A stretch of DNA of 64,000 bases from Natronococcus sp. CG52. GTDB taxonomy: Archaea; Halobacteriota; Halobacteria; Halobacteriales; Natrialbaceae. Where the stretch lies: NCBI RefSeq assembly GCF_023913515.1, contig NZ_CP099391.1, positions 1,488,001-1,552,000 of the forward strand, written 5' to 3'. Both the position numbers and the translations under genes were made by a program. How positions within the stretch are numbered: the stretch's first letter is position 1; each line of letters opens with the position of its first letter. Shown here piece by piece: positions 8,277-17,052 of this stretch. A model generated the notes under the pieces. It saw only the letters and a list, made by a program, of their open reading frames with translations, did no database searches and was not told the DNA's origin.

Positions 8277-9334
8277 TCGTTCCACACCCCCTCGACGCCG
8301 AGTCCCTTCGCCTGCGGGACGACCGCCGAACCGTTCTCGAGCAGGACGGGATCGCGGCCGAGGTCCTCGGCGAGCAGCTCTCCGGTCGCCAGCCCGCAGG
8401 CCGGCAGATCCGGGATCGCCGCCGCGAGGTGGACCGCACCCGTTCGGGCGACGACGCCGTCGATCGTCGTCGTCACCAGCGGCGTGATCTCGAGTTCGGC
8501 GATCCACGCGGTGATCTGCTGGGCGACGTCGAGTCCGCCGAGGGCCATCGGTTTGATCGCGAGGACGTCCGCGGCCCGGGCTTCGCAGATCGCGTCGACG
8601 CCGTGCTCGAGCAGCCCCTCGTCGAGGGCGACCGCGACGCCCTTCCCCCTGAGTTCGGCGTGGCCCTCGAGCGCCCCGGCCGGCAGCGGCTGTTCGACGA
8701 TCGACACGCCGACGTCGGCGAAGGCCTCGATCGCGGCGGCGGCTTCGTCGTAGGACCAGGCGCCGTTCGCGTCCGCGCGGAGTTCGACGTTAGGACCGAC
8801 GGCCTCACGGACGCGGCGTACTCGTTCGACGTCCTCGTCGACGCTTCGGCGGCCGACCTTGAATTTGCAGCAGTCGAAGCCGCGGTCGACGGCGCGTCGT
8901 GCCGCCGTCACGCTCTCGTCGACCGATCGATCCCCGATCGTCGCGTTCACCGGAACCCGCGCGACGAGCGCGTTCGGGCTGAAGTAGCGGTAGAGCGGCG
9001 TCGACTCGGTCGAGGCCTCGAGATCCGCGAGTGCGAGCGAAACGCCGTGTCTCGCGGCGACCGCCTCGTCGACCGCCGCCAACGCCTCCCTCGCGCTACC
9101 GCTCCGGATCGTCCGCTGTGCCCGCTCGAGCGCGGCGGCGCAGTCTTTTCGGGACTCCGTCCAGCCTGGAAGCGGGGTCGCCTCGCCGTAGCCGACCGCC
9201 CCGTCGCTGTGCCGGGTAACGCGAACGAGGAATCCGTCGCGGGAGCCGATCGTTCCGCTCGCGGTCTCGAGCGGCGTGGCTAGCGGCAGCGAGAACGGAC
9301 GGTGCTCGAGGTCGAGTGTCGGTTCGTCGGTCAT
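8273..9334 (-). CDS. menC: o-succinylbenzoate synthase
   Basis: A 353-aa enolase-superfamily enzyme that dehydrates SHCHC to o-succinylbenzoate. Catalytic and metal ligands can be placed: Lys in CCKFKVGR, Asp in LRADANGAWS, Glu in SIVEQPL, Asp in VALDEGL and Lys in DVLAIKPMALGG. The start ATG at 9334 overlaps the menA stop as ATGA, and the end overlaps menE as GTGA, so the three genes are one translationally coupled operon. Length is normal. A dipeptide epimerase is the main alternative and is excluded by context. Confidence 0.92.
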   Translation of the reverse strand: MTDEPTLDLEHRPFSLPLATPLETASGTIGSRDGFLVRVTRHSDGAVGYGEATPLPGWTESRKDCAAALERAQRTIRSGSAREALAAVDEAVAARHGVSLALADLEASTESTPLYRYFSPNALVARVPVNATIGDRSVDESVTAARRAVDRGFDCCKFKVGRRSVDEDVERVRRVREAVGPNVELRADANGAWSYDEAAAAIEAFADVGVSIVEQPLPAGALEGHAELRGKGVAVALDEGLLEHGVDAICEARAADVLAIKPMALGGLDVAQQITAWIAELEITPLVTTTIDGVVARTGAVHLAAAIPDLPACGLATGELLAEDLGRDPVLLENGSAVVPQAKGLGVEGVWNE

Positions 9335-10272
9335 AGCAGCACGAACCCTCCGGCGAACAACAGCGCGTACATCGCGAGCAGTTTCCCGGTCTGCTCGAGG
9401 GCGGGGTTGAGCGCCTCGCCGTCGGTCCGCGTCAGGACGGTTCGCGCGATCAGCGCGGCGTAGGGAAGCGTCACGAGGGGCAACAACACTTCGGGACCGA
9501 ACCCTTCGCCGAGCCAGAACCACAGCGGCGTGAGGTAGGCGAGCGCGAGCAGGGCAGCGAACTCGAGACGACTCCACCGATAGCCGAGGCGGACGGCGAG
9601 CGTCCGCTTTCCGGTCTCCGCGTCGGTTTCCCTGTCGCGGATGTTGTTCACGACCAGGACGGCCGTCGAGACGCCGGCGATGGGGAGGCCGGCGAGGATC
9701 GACTCGCGGGTCACCGTCCCCGCAGGAACCGTCGTCGTGAACGGCTCGAGGTGGGCGGCGGCCTGGACGTAGTACGTCCCGGTCACGGCGACGAGTCCGA
9801 AGAAGACGAAGACGAACGGGTCGCCGAGGCCGTGGTATCCCAGCGGGTACGGTCCGCCCGTGTAGGCCCATCCGCAGCAAACGCTCACGAGACCGATCAC
9901 GAGAATCGGGACGCCGCCGACGTAGACGAGGTAGGTTCCCGAGAGGATCGCCAGCGCGAACGTGACGATCGTCGCGAGTTTGACCCGTTCCGGAGCGATG
10001 AGTCCGGACTGGGTGACCCGCGTAAAGCCCTCCCGATCGTCGGTATCGGCGCCCTTGATCGCGTCGTAGTAGTCGTTCGCGAAGTTGGTTCCGATCTGGA
10101 TCAGTGCTGCACCGATTACCGCCATCAGCGCCGGTATCGGGGCGAAAACGCCCTCGTAGACCGCGAGTCCGGTCCCGACGATGACGGGCGCCGCCGCTGC
10201 GGGCAACGTCTGCGGGCGTGCGGCTATCACCCACGCCTTCGTCCGCGAAATATCGACTTCCGCCGTGCTCAT
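9331..10272 (-). CDS. menA: 1,4-dihydroxy-2-naphthoate polyprenyltransferase
   Basis: A 313-aa integral membrane prenyltransferase (UbiA superfamily) with about eight or nine hydrophobic segments. It attaches the isoprenoid tail to DHNA, giving demethylmenaquinone. Both Asp-rich sites are present: [16 protein letters not shown] near residue 65 and [20 protein letters not shown] near residue 210. Start [20 protein letters not shown] is standard. It is first in menA-menC-menE. Menaquinone is the respiratory quinone of haloarchaea. Confidence 0.95.
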   Translation of the reverse strand: MSTAEVDISRTKAWVIAARPQTLPAAAAPVIVGTGLAVYEGVFAPIPALMAVIGAALIQIGTNFANDYYDAIKGADTDDREGFTRVTQSGLIAPERVKLATIVTFALAILSGTYLVYVGGVPILVIGLVSVCCGWAYTGGPYPLGYHGLGDPFVFVFFGLVAVTGTYYVQAAAHLEPFTTTVPAGTVTRESILAGLPIAGVSTAVLVVNNIRDRETDAETGKRTLAVRLGYRWSRLEFAALLALAYLTPLWFWLGEGFGPEVLLPLVTLPYAALIARTVLTRTDGEALNPALEQTGKLLAMYALLFAGGFVLL

Positions 10273-10347
10273 TGCTCGAGTAGTCCCACTCGAGGAAGTG
10301 TCAACGTTGGCATTGCGGTCGAGAGTGAGCGACCGACCACCGGTGCG

Positions 10348-11136
10348 TTACCGACGGGAATGGCGGACGAGCAGCGTCGCGATACCGAGGATCGCTGCGA
10401 TCGCGGTGAATCCGGGAACGGAATCTGCATCGTCGCCGTTACCCTCGGTCGTCGTCTCGTCCTCGTCTGCGTCGTCGCTCGCGTTCGACTCGTTCGCCGC
10501 CGGTTCGTCCGCGAGTGTGACACCCTCGGGGTCGTCGTCGCCGTCGAGGGCGTCCTCCGGTTCCGCCCCCTCGTCGGGCTCCGCGCCGCCCTCGACGTGG
10601 ACCGTGGCGTCGCGTTCGACCGTATGCTGCGGGTAGTCGGTTATCAGCATCGTCGACGACTCCGTGATTTCGATCCTCTCCGTCGTCGGCTCGGCGTCGT
10701 CGGCCACCTCGAGCGTGAGCGTGGCCGCGGTTCCGGTTCCCTTTGTCCCGTCGCCGGACGGCGTTCGCTCCTGACCGATCGTTACCGTCCCCGCCTCAGC
10801 CTCGATCCCGGCCGCCCCTTCGACTTCGGCGTCCGGATCGTCGCCGGCGAGCATCGGTCCGTGCTCGACGTCCGTCACCGTGAAGACGGCGGGGTCGTAC
10901 GCGACGGTAGCGGACAGGTTGTCGATCCCGTTACCGCTGTAGTCGCCGTGATCGCTCACGACGAGTTCGAGCGTGACGGTCTCGCCCGCGTCGGCGTCGA
11001 CCTCGCCGGAATCGAAGGAGACGACGGTTATCCCGTCGCCGGCGCTGGCCGGCGCTGCGGCGATCCCGAGTGCGAGCGTGAGACAGCAGACGAGTGCGAG
11101 CGCGACGGCGGCGCGCGGCGGCGATCGCCCGGTCAT
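10348..11136 (-). CDS. cohesin-domain surface protein with PGF-CTERM anchor
   Basis: A 262-aa exported protein. Residues 1-32 are a Sec signal (ALALVCCLTLALGIAAAPAS). Residues 35-175 form a cohesin-type beta-sandwich (VSFDSGEVDADAGETVTLEL, NLSATVAYDPAVFTVTDVEH). A low-complexity Asp/Glu/Thr spacer follows, then DSVPGFTAIAAILGIATLLV and RHSRR, a PGF-CTERM tripartite tail. By family knowledge this is processed by archaeosortase A and lipid-anchored in the envelope. The ATG at 11136 overlaps the upstream P19-like gene's stop as ATGA, so the two are co-translated. Its ligand is unknown. Confidence 0.85.
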   Translation of the reverse strand: MTGRSPPRAAVALALVCCLTLALGIAAAPASAGDGITVVSFDSGEVDADAGETVTLELVVSDHGDYSGNGIDNLSATVAYDPAVFTVTDVEHGPMLAGDDPDAEVEGAAGIEAEAGTVTIGQERTPSGDGTKGTGTAATLTLEVADDAEPTTERIEITESSTMLITDYPQHTVERDATVHVEGGAEPDEGAEPEDALDGDDDPEGVTLADEPAANESNASDDADEDETTTEGNGDDADSVPGFTAIAAILGIATLLVRHSRR

Positions 11137-12425
11137 CGTTCCTCCGGAACGGTTAGCTCGAGGGGTGGCATCTCGAGAAACGCCGTCTCGTACCCCTGGT
11201 GGCGAGCGACCTGCGGGGGCGAGTCGATCGTGACCGTCACCGAATCGCCCGGCCGGATCGACGACAGCGACGCGCCGTAGTGGAGGTCGTACTCGCCGTC
11301 GATCGTCTGCTCGAGCGGCGATTCGGCGACGACGGAGCCACCCCGTTCGACCGTTGCGCTGAGGGACATGTCCGCGAGCGGGACGCGGTTGTACGGCGTC
11401 CGCGGCGAGACGAGCAGATACCGGTCGTCGCCGTCGGCCAGCCGGGATTCGGACTCGAGAAGGGTTTCGAGAAACGCTGCGTCGCCACTTCGCGGCAGAT
11501 CCGTCGTCGACTCGGGGACGTCGTCGCCGTCGGAGTCGACGAGGAGCGTCCCGGGGTATTCGCCAACGCCCGGGAGCGCGGAGTAGGGGACGCGGTACCA
11601 ATCGTCGTGACCGTGCGCTTCGTCCCCCTGGTCCCCATCCTCGCCTTCGTCCGTATCCCCTCGCTCTCCGTCCTCGTGGTGCTCGTCCTCGTCAGCTGAG
11701 CCGCCGTGGTCCATCGGCTCGAGGGCGCCGCGTTCGCCCCACAGGCTCTCGTCGAGGTAGTCGACGCCGCCGACGACCTCCTCGCGGAACGCGTCGTCGT
11801 AGACGAACTCGAACGTCGCGGTTTCGCGTTCCTCCAGTCGCCCCTCGAGTTCGCCGGTCTTCCGAGTCGAGAGCGGCGGAACGGTCACCTCGACCGTGTA
11901 CGTTCCGTCCTCGGGGAGGGGAACGTTGTCGCCGAAGTGAAAGCCCATCTCCTGGGAGATCATCGCCCACGGCGACCGCGGGGAGCCGACCCGTTCGCCG
12001 TCGCGCTCGAGGCGAATCTGTGCGCCCTCGTCGACCGGGAGGACGGTCCCGGTCGCCTCCTCCCAGAGGACGAACATCATGTGGACGCCGCGACCGTCGT
12101 CGGGGCTCTCGCGCGAGATCGCGTCGCCCGCGCCGTCTCCGGCGACCAGCCAGAACGGGTGGGGGTACGAGAGCATCGGTGCGAGCCTGTACCCCCCGGC
12201 GTCGACGGGCTCGAGCATCCGCATCGCCTCGCGGTGCGTGGGGACGTACACCGCCTCGGGCGGATCTTCGACTCGGACGGTCTCTGGAACGGCCGATACG
12301 TCGTCTTCGTCGTCCTCGTCGGTTTCGGTGTCGTTTCCGAGACAGCCCGCGAGCGCGAGCGTCCCCGTCGCTACGCCTGTTCGTCGAACGAAGGTACGTC
12401 GGTCGATGGTGTCTCGATCCTGCAT
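11133..12425 (-). CDS. Tat-exported P19/Tp34-like iron-transport lipoprotein with two domains
   Basis: A 430-aa protein with Tat signal DRRTFVRRTGVATG and lipobox LALAGC. Residues about 50-200 resemble the P19/Tp34 periplasmic iron-uptake family (SPWAMISQEMGFHFGDNVPL, then a TYTVEVTVPP strand). After a His/Asp/Glu-rich linker (EDEHHEDGERGDTDEGED and DEAHGHDDW) a second, weaker P19-like or DUF7350-like domain follows (DGEYDLHYGASLSSIRPGDS). P19 proteins bind Cu/Fe and feed FTR1/EfeU permeases, but no permease is adjacent. It lies in a minus-strand operon with a DyP peroxidase upstream and the cohesin protein downstream. Confidence 0.75.
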   Translation of the reverse strand: MQDRDTIDRRTFVRRTGVATGTLALAGCLGNDTETDEDDEDDVSAVPETVRVEDPPEAVYVPTHREAMRMLEPVDAGGYRLAPMLSYPHPFWLVAGDGAGDAISRESPDDGRGVHMMFVLWEEATGTVLPVDEGAQIRLERDGERVGSPRSPWAMISQEMGFHFGDNVPLPEDGTYTVEVTVPPLSTRKTGELEGRLEERETATFEFVYDDAFREEVVGGVDYLDESLWGERGALEPMDHGGSADEDEHHEDGERGDTDEGEDGDQGDEAHGHDDWYRVPYSALPGVGEYPGTLLVDSDGDDVPESTTDLPRSGDAAFLETLLESESRLADGDDRYLLVSPRTPYNRVPLADMSLSATVERGGSVVAESPLEQTIDGEYDLHYGASLSSIRPGDSVTVTIDSPPQVARHQGYETAFLEMPPLELTVPEER

Positions 12426-12532
12426 GGATTGTCGGTCGTGGTAGTCGTCTGGTGCGTTCAGATCGGCCCTACGAGCCAGTATCGGTTTGCGGCCGGGCCG
12501 ATCGAACGGGGAGTCGGCGGCCGTCGTTCGCG

Positions 12533-13807
12533 TCAGCGGTCGGCGACCGGATTCGCCGGCGGCAGCGAGCGCAACGACCGCGGCGGTAGCAGGTAGTTCC
12601 CGCGCCGATCGACGAAGACGTAGTGACGAATTCCGTTGTTCGCAGAGGGAACGTCGAGATCCGCCCCCGTCATCGCCTCGCGGACCCGGACGAAATCGCC
12701 GATCCGTCGCTGGAGGGCGATGAAGTGGAGTCCGGGACGATCCCCGTCGACGGTGTTGACGTCCCGTCGCAGGAGCGACGGCTCGCCGTCCTCCCTGGCT
12801 CGAGCCGCCTTCTGGGCGTGGCCGACGACGTTGTGCTCGCGGGCGTCCGCTTCGGTCGCCTCGATTCGCTCGTCGGTCAGCCCGTTCGACGCGGCCAGCT
12901 TCTCGCCGACGTCGCCGACCCGCTCCTCGACGGCGTGCTCGCGGCTGAACAGTTTCGCGACGCGCTGGAAGTGATTATCCTGCTCGAACCACGTCTCGAG
13001 CTGAATCGCCATCGAGGAGACGTGCTGGGTCGTTCCGCCGGCGAAGGGGCCCGACTCGATCGTCACGCGGTCCTCCGTCGCCTGGCTTCGATCGAAGCCC
13101 GCACGAAAGCCCATGAAGAACGGCGCCTCTTCGGGGATCGATTCGGGAACCCCTGGAACGGCCGTGTGGTCGGCAGGGAGCCCCTCGCCGACGAATCCGG
13201 TCCGGCGGTGTTCCTCGAGTCGGTCGAAGGCGTCCGCGAGCGGCGTCTCGATCTCCACTCCGTTGGCCGTCTCCCGGTCGCCGAACAGCGCTTCCTCGGC
13301 CTCGAGGACGACCCGCGAGCGGTCGCTCGCGAGGTGTAATACGGCGTCGTACCCGTCGAACGTCGGCTCCTCCTGATCGGTCAGCGCGACGGGTTTCGGG
13401 AGATCGGCCGACTCGGGCAGCGACGTATCGAACCGGTCGAAGTACGCCGGCGTGTAGCCGAGCGTGAAGACCAGTCCCTCGTTGCTCCACTCGTAGGCTC
13501 GTTCGAGCGTTCGTAACGCGTCTTCGGTCGTTCCTCGGGCGTCCTCGTCGACACCGTCGGTGAGCGACAGCGCGATCAGAACGTGGTGGGCCGGCGGCCG
13601 AACGTTGCCGTGGTCGTCCGTCGGCAGGACGTCGTTCCAGGCGTGTTGTCGGTCGGGAAGCGAGTCGTAATCGCCGGTTCCCGTCGGCACGTCCGCACCC
13701 TCGGCGGTGAGTTCGAGGCAGGCGCTGAGCGCGCTCGCACCGCCGGCGGCGACCAGCGCGCGCAGCGTCTGTCGTCGCGAAAGCGAGGCGCGATCGAGGG
13801 ACGTCAC
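12533..13807 (-). CDS. Tat-exported DyP-type peroxidase-like protein (DUF7405-like)
   Basis: A 424-aa protein with Tat signal LSRRQTLRALVAAGG and a Cys at ALSACLEL that may be lipidated. The body fits the dye-decolorising peroxidase fold: an early strand HVLIALSLTDGVDEDARGTT, the segment EEAPFFMGFRAGFDRSQATE, the helix QHVSSMAIQLETWFEQDN and the C-terminal core RRDVNTVDGDRPGLHFIALQ. Divergence from classical DyP is large, and I cannot assign the heme-ligand histidine with certainty. EfeB, the DyP of the EfeUOB iron system, is the closest functional analogue. It is first in the operon with the P19-like and cohesin genes. Confidence 0.7.
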   Translation of the reverse strand: MTSLDRASLSRRQTLRALVAAGGASALSACLELTAEGADVPTGTGDYDSLPDRQHAWNDVLPTDDHGNVRPPAHHVLIALSLTDGVDEDARGTTEDALRTLERAYEWSNEGLVFTLGYTPAYFDRFDTSLPESADLPKPVALTDQEEPTFDGYDAVLHLASDRSRVVLEAEEALFGDRETANGVEIETPLADAFDRLEEHRRTGFVGEGLPADHTAVPGVPESIPEEAPFFMGFRAGFDRSQATEDRVTIESGPFAGGTTQHVSSMAIQLETWFEQDNHFQRVAKLFSREHAVEERVGDVGEKLAASNGLTDERIEATEADAREHNVVGHAQKAARAREDGEPSLLRRDVNTVDGDRPGLHFIALQRRIGDFVRVREAMTGADLDVPSANNGIRHYVFVDRRGNYLLPPRSLRSLPPANPVADR

Positions 13808-13888
13808 TACGCGATCGTCCGGGAGCGAACGAACAAAGCATTTCGTTTCCGTACAGCAAAGACCGCTATCGGTGACCGCACCTGCGGC

Positions 13889-14782
13889 TCAGTAGTGCCA
13901 CGGATAGTCGTCGAAGTCGGGTTCGCGGCCCTCGACGAACGCGTCGCGGCCCTCCTTCGCCTCGTCGGTCATGTAACCCAGTCGCGTCGCCTCGCCGGCG
14001 AACACCTGCTGGCCGACCATCCCGTCGTCGGTCATGTTGAACGCGTACTTGAGCATCCGCATCGCCGTCGGGCTCTTCGCGTTGATCCGGTCGCCCCACT
14101 CGAGGGCCGTCTCCTCGAGTTCCTCGTGCGGGACGACCTCGTTGACCATCCCCATCTCTTCGGCCTCCTCGGCGCTGTACGTTTTGCCGAGGAAGAACAC
14201 TTCGCGGGCCTTCTTCTGGCCGATCTGCTTGGCGAGGTAGGCCGAACCGAAGCCGGCGTCGTAGCTCGCCACGTCGGGGTCGGTCTGGAGGAACTTGGCG
14301 TGCTCCTCGCTGGCGAGCGTCAGGTCGCAGACGACGTGCAGCGAGTGGCCGCCGCCGACGGCCCACCCCGGAACCACGCAGACGACGACCTTCGGAACGT
14401 GGCGGATGAGTCGCTGGACCTCGAGAATGTGCAGTCGTCCCTGTTCGGATGCACGGTCTTCATCACCCTCGTACTGGTATCCGTCCTCGCCGCGGATCGT
14501 CTGGTCCCCGCCGGAACAGAACGCCCAGCCGCCGTCCTTCGGGGAGGGACCGTTCCCGGTCAGCAGGATGCAGCCGACGTCGGTCTGGCGTTTGGCGTGG
14601 TCCAGGGCGTCGTACAGTTCGTCGACCGTTCCCGGCCGGAACGCGTTGCGAACCTCGGGTCGGTCGAAGGCGATCCGGACCGTTCCGGAGTCGACCGCCC
14701 GGTGGTACGTGATGTCGCGAAAGTCCCGATCGACGTCCTCGATCGGCTCCCACTGCTCCTCGTCGAAGAGTTCCGAAACCAT
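13889..14782 (-). CDS. menB: 1,4-dihydroxy-2-naphthoyl-CoA synthase
   Basis: A 297-aa crotonase-family enzyme that cyclises o-succinylbenzoyl-CoA to DHNA-CoA. Family signatures: GWAFCSGGDQTIRGEDGYQY, the oxyanion/turn VPGWAVGGGHSLHVVCDLTL, and SYDAGFGSAYLAKQIGQKKA. The conserved C-terminal tail ends EPDFDDYPWHY. The ATG at 14782 gives the usual start MVSELFDEEQWEP. It stands alone, 3.6 kb from menA and 10 kb from menD, separated by unrelated genes on both sides. Confidence 0.96.
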   Translation of the reverse strand: MVSELFDEEQWEPIEDVDRDFRDITYHRAVDSGTVRIAFDRPEVRNAFRPGTVDELYDALDHAKRQTDVGCILLTGNGPSPKDGGWAFCSGGDQTIRGEDGYQYEGDEDRASEQGRLHILEVQRLIRHVPKVVVCVVPGWAVGGGHSLHVVCDLTLASEEHAKFLQTDPDVASYDAGFGSAYLAKQIGQKKAREVFFLGKTYSAEEAEEMGMVNEVVPHEELEETALEWGDRINAKSPTAMRMLKYAFNMTDDGMVGQQVFAGEATRLGYMTDEAKEGRDAFVEGREPDFDDYPWHY

Positions 14783-14874
14783 TGGCTCGAGTTTGGTGGC
14801 CGTCGGGTGAAATAGGTTCGCGTCGCCGGCCGGCGCGCTCCGAACCTCTCCGGGAGGCGACGGTCTTCGCGCCG

Positions 14875-16743
14875 TTAGTCGTCGCTTCCGCCCCCGGGAG
14901 CGCGATCGAAGCCGACGGCCTGCCCGTCGCGGTTCGGATCGGCCGCGCCGATCAGCCGGTCGCCGTCGACCTGGATCGCCTGCACGTTGCCGAGTTCGCT
15001 GGGTTCGTCGTCCCAGACCTGTCCCCACTCCGCGGTCGTCTCGCGGACGTGCTCCGGAACCCCTTCGTCCCAGATGATATCCATGCAGTCGTTCGTGAAG
15101 ATCGTCGGCTCGGTGATCGACTCGAGCGGATCTAGGCCGTAGACGTAGTGGTGAAGCAGCGTCTGCGCGACCGAGGTGATGATCGTCCACCCGCCCGGCG
15201 ATCCCACGGTGAACTCGGGCGTGCCGTCGCGCAGGACCATCGTCGGGCTCATGCTACTCAGCGGGCGCTTCCACGGTTCGACCTCGTTCGGTCCGCCGGG
15301 TTCGGCGTCGAAGTCCGTCAGTTCGTTGTTGAGCATGAAGCCGCGGCCGGGAACCATCATCCCCGACCCCATGAACTGCTCGATCGTCGAGGTGTAGGCG
15401 ACGGCGTTGCCGTCGCCGTCGACGACCGAGAAGTGGGCGGTCGATCCGGGAATCTGATCGACGAACGCGCCGGTCACCGCCGCCTCCGCACCCGGCGGCA
15501 CGCCCGGATCTACGCACTCGCCGGCGCCGTAGTCCGCGAGCGTGTTCCCGAGACAGACCTGCGCCGCGCGACTCCGGAGGTACTCGTCGTCCAGCAGCCC
15601 CTCGATCGGAACGTCGACGAACTCGGGGTCGCCCATGTACTCGTCCCGGTCGGCCCAGGCCAACCGCGTCGTCTCGGCGATCAGGTGGAACGCCTCGGGC
15701 GAGCGGAGGTCGTACCGGTCGATCTCGAGGAACTCGAGCATCCGGAGGACGGCGGCGACGACGCTCGGTCCCGAACTCGGGAGCGGTTGGCCGACGATCT
15801 CGACGTCGTACCACTCCTTGCGGACGGGGTCGTCGATCGTGACGTCGTACGCGGCGAGGTCGTCGGTGGTCATGCTGCCGCCCGCGTCCTGGACCGTCGC
15901 CGCGAGGTCCTCGGCGATCGGTCCTTCGTAGAACGCCTCGGCGCCGTCGCGTTTGATCCCCTCGAGCGTATCCGCGAGGTCCGCGTTGACCAGCGTGTCT
16001 CCGGCCTCGAGCGGCTCTCCGTCATCGTCGGAGAAGACCTCCCTGGCCTCGTCGTTGAACTTCTCCCAGTTCTCCTCGATCTCCCTGGCCAGGATCGCGT
16101 CCACGGTGAACCCGTCTCGGGCGAGCGTGATCGCCGGTTCGACCAGCCGCTGGCGGGAACAGGTGCCGTAGCGTTCCAGCGACGTCTCGAGTCCCATCAC
16201 GGTACCCGGAACGCCGACGGCCTGTCCCTGCTGAATGCGTTCGTCGAAGGGGATCGGCTCGCCGTCGTCGTCGAGGAACATGTCCGCCGTCGCGCCCTGG
16301 GGCGCTCGCTCGCGGCTGTTGACGACGTCGACCTCGTCTTCGTCGGCGCTGTAGACGACCATGAAGCCGCCGCCGCCGATACCGGAACCGTGTGGCTGCG
16401 TGACCGTCAGTACGTACTGGAGCGCGACGGCGGCGTCGATGGCGTTGCCGCCCTCGCGCAGAACCGTGGCGGCGACCCCGGAAGCGATCGGATCGACGCT
16501 CGAGACCATCCCGTCGCCTGCGGTCACCTGCTGGCCGCACGTGAACTGCGGTTGCTCGCAACTGAAGCCGGGGACGTCGGTGACCTCCTGGACGTCCGCG
16601 CCTGCAATAGTCGAACCCCCGAGGGTGAGCGCACCGGCGGCGACTCCCGTCCGCGAGAGGAACGCTCGACGCCGGAGGCCGGATGACTCTCTCGTCTCGT
16701 CCGTGTGGTTCTCGTTCGCTGATTGCGTGTGATCTCGTGACAT
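14875..16743 (-). CDS. ggt: gamma-glutamyltransferase, Tat-exported
   Basis: A 622-aa gamma-glutamyltransferase. It removes or transfers gamma-glutamyl groups from glutathione-like peptides outside the cell. A Tat signal LRRRAFLSRTGVAAGA opens it. The mature part has VTQPHGSGIGGGGFMVVYS, the autoprocessing/catalytic Thr in IPGSTAHFSVVDGDGNAV, and YTSTIEQFMGSGMMVPGRGF. The N- and C-terminal chains would be cleaved before that Thr. The ATG at 16743 just precedes the Tat motif; longer in-frame extensions run into the AT-rich promoter. It is divergent from an exported carboxypeptidase. Haloarchaea contain gamma-glutamylcysteine, a plausible substrate. Confidence 0.92.
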   Translation of the reverse strand: MSRDHTQSANENHTDETRESSGLRRRAFLSRTGVAAGALTLGGSTIAGADVQEVTDVPGFSCEQPQFTCGQQVTAGDGMVSSVDPIASGVAATVLREGGNAIDAAVALQYVLTVTQPHGSGIGGGGFMVVYSADEDEVDVVNSRERAPQGATADMFLDDDGEPIPFDERIQQGQAVGVPGTVMGLETSLERYGTCSRQRLVEPAITLARDGFTVDAILAREIEENWEKFNDEAREVFSDDDGEPLEAGDTLVNADLADTLEGIKRDGAEAFYEGPIAEDLAATVQDAGGSMTTDDLAAYDVTIDDPVRKEWYDVEIVGQPLPSSGPSVVAAVLRMLEFLEIDRYDLRSPEAFHLIAETTRLAWADRDEYMGDPEFVDVPIEGLLDDEYLRSRAAQVCLGNTLADYGAGECVDPGVPPGAEAAVTGAFVDQIPGSTAHFSVVDGDGNAVAYTSTIEQFMGSGMMVPGRGFMLNNELTDFDAEPGGPNEVEPWKRPLSSMSPTMVLRDGTPEFTVGSPGGWTIITSVAQTLLHHYVYGLDPLESITEPTIFTNDCMDIIWDEGVPEHVRETTAEWGQVWDDEPSELGNVQAIQVDGDRLIGAADPNRDGQAVGFDRAPGGGSDD

Positions 16744-17052
16744 GAAGTGGTGCGCCGTCCGTACGCTCAATATTATTGTTAAAAACCGTTTCGGGAAATA
16801 TAGACTATCGAATGAGTGTATTTTCGGGTTTGCGAACGATCGGTACTGATCGATACCGGGCGAGCGTCTCGGTTCGACTGGAGTCAGCAAACGTACCGCT
16901 GATCGAAGTAATAGCGCCGCTTTCCGGTAGTATCGGAGTCGTATTACTTAAAGGAAATTAATGAAAGCGATATTTAAATCTATTCGACAAAGTCAAAATA
17001 TGTTGATTGCGGGAACTCGTATATCTGTGGTAACTCCTCCATCGAGTGTATC
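16744..17052. promoter_or_regulatory. divergent promoter region of ggt and the M14 carboxypeptidase
   Basis: About 310 bp, visibly richer in A/T than its flanks, with no convincing ORF. For ggt there is an AATAATATT-type box near 16770-16780. For the carboxypeptidase, GATATTTAAAT lies near 16968-16978. No operator palindrome stands out. Confidence 0.5.

Noticed and set aside
14875-16890. N-terminal extension of the gamma-glutamyltransferase to 671 aa
   Set aside because: The extra residues lie in the A/T-rich promoter region, and the Tat signal begins just after ATG 16743.
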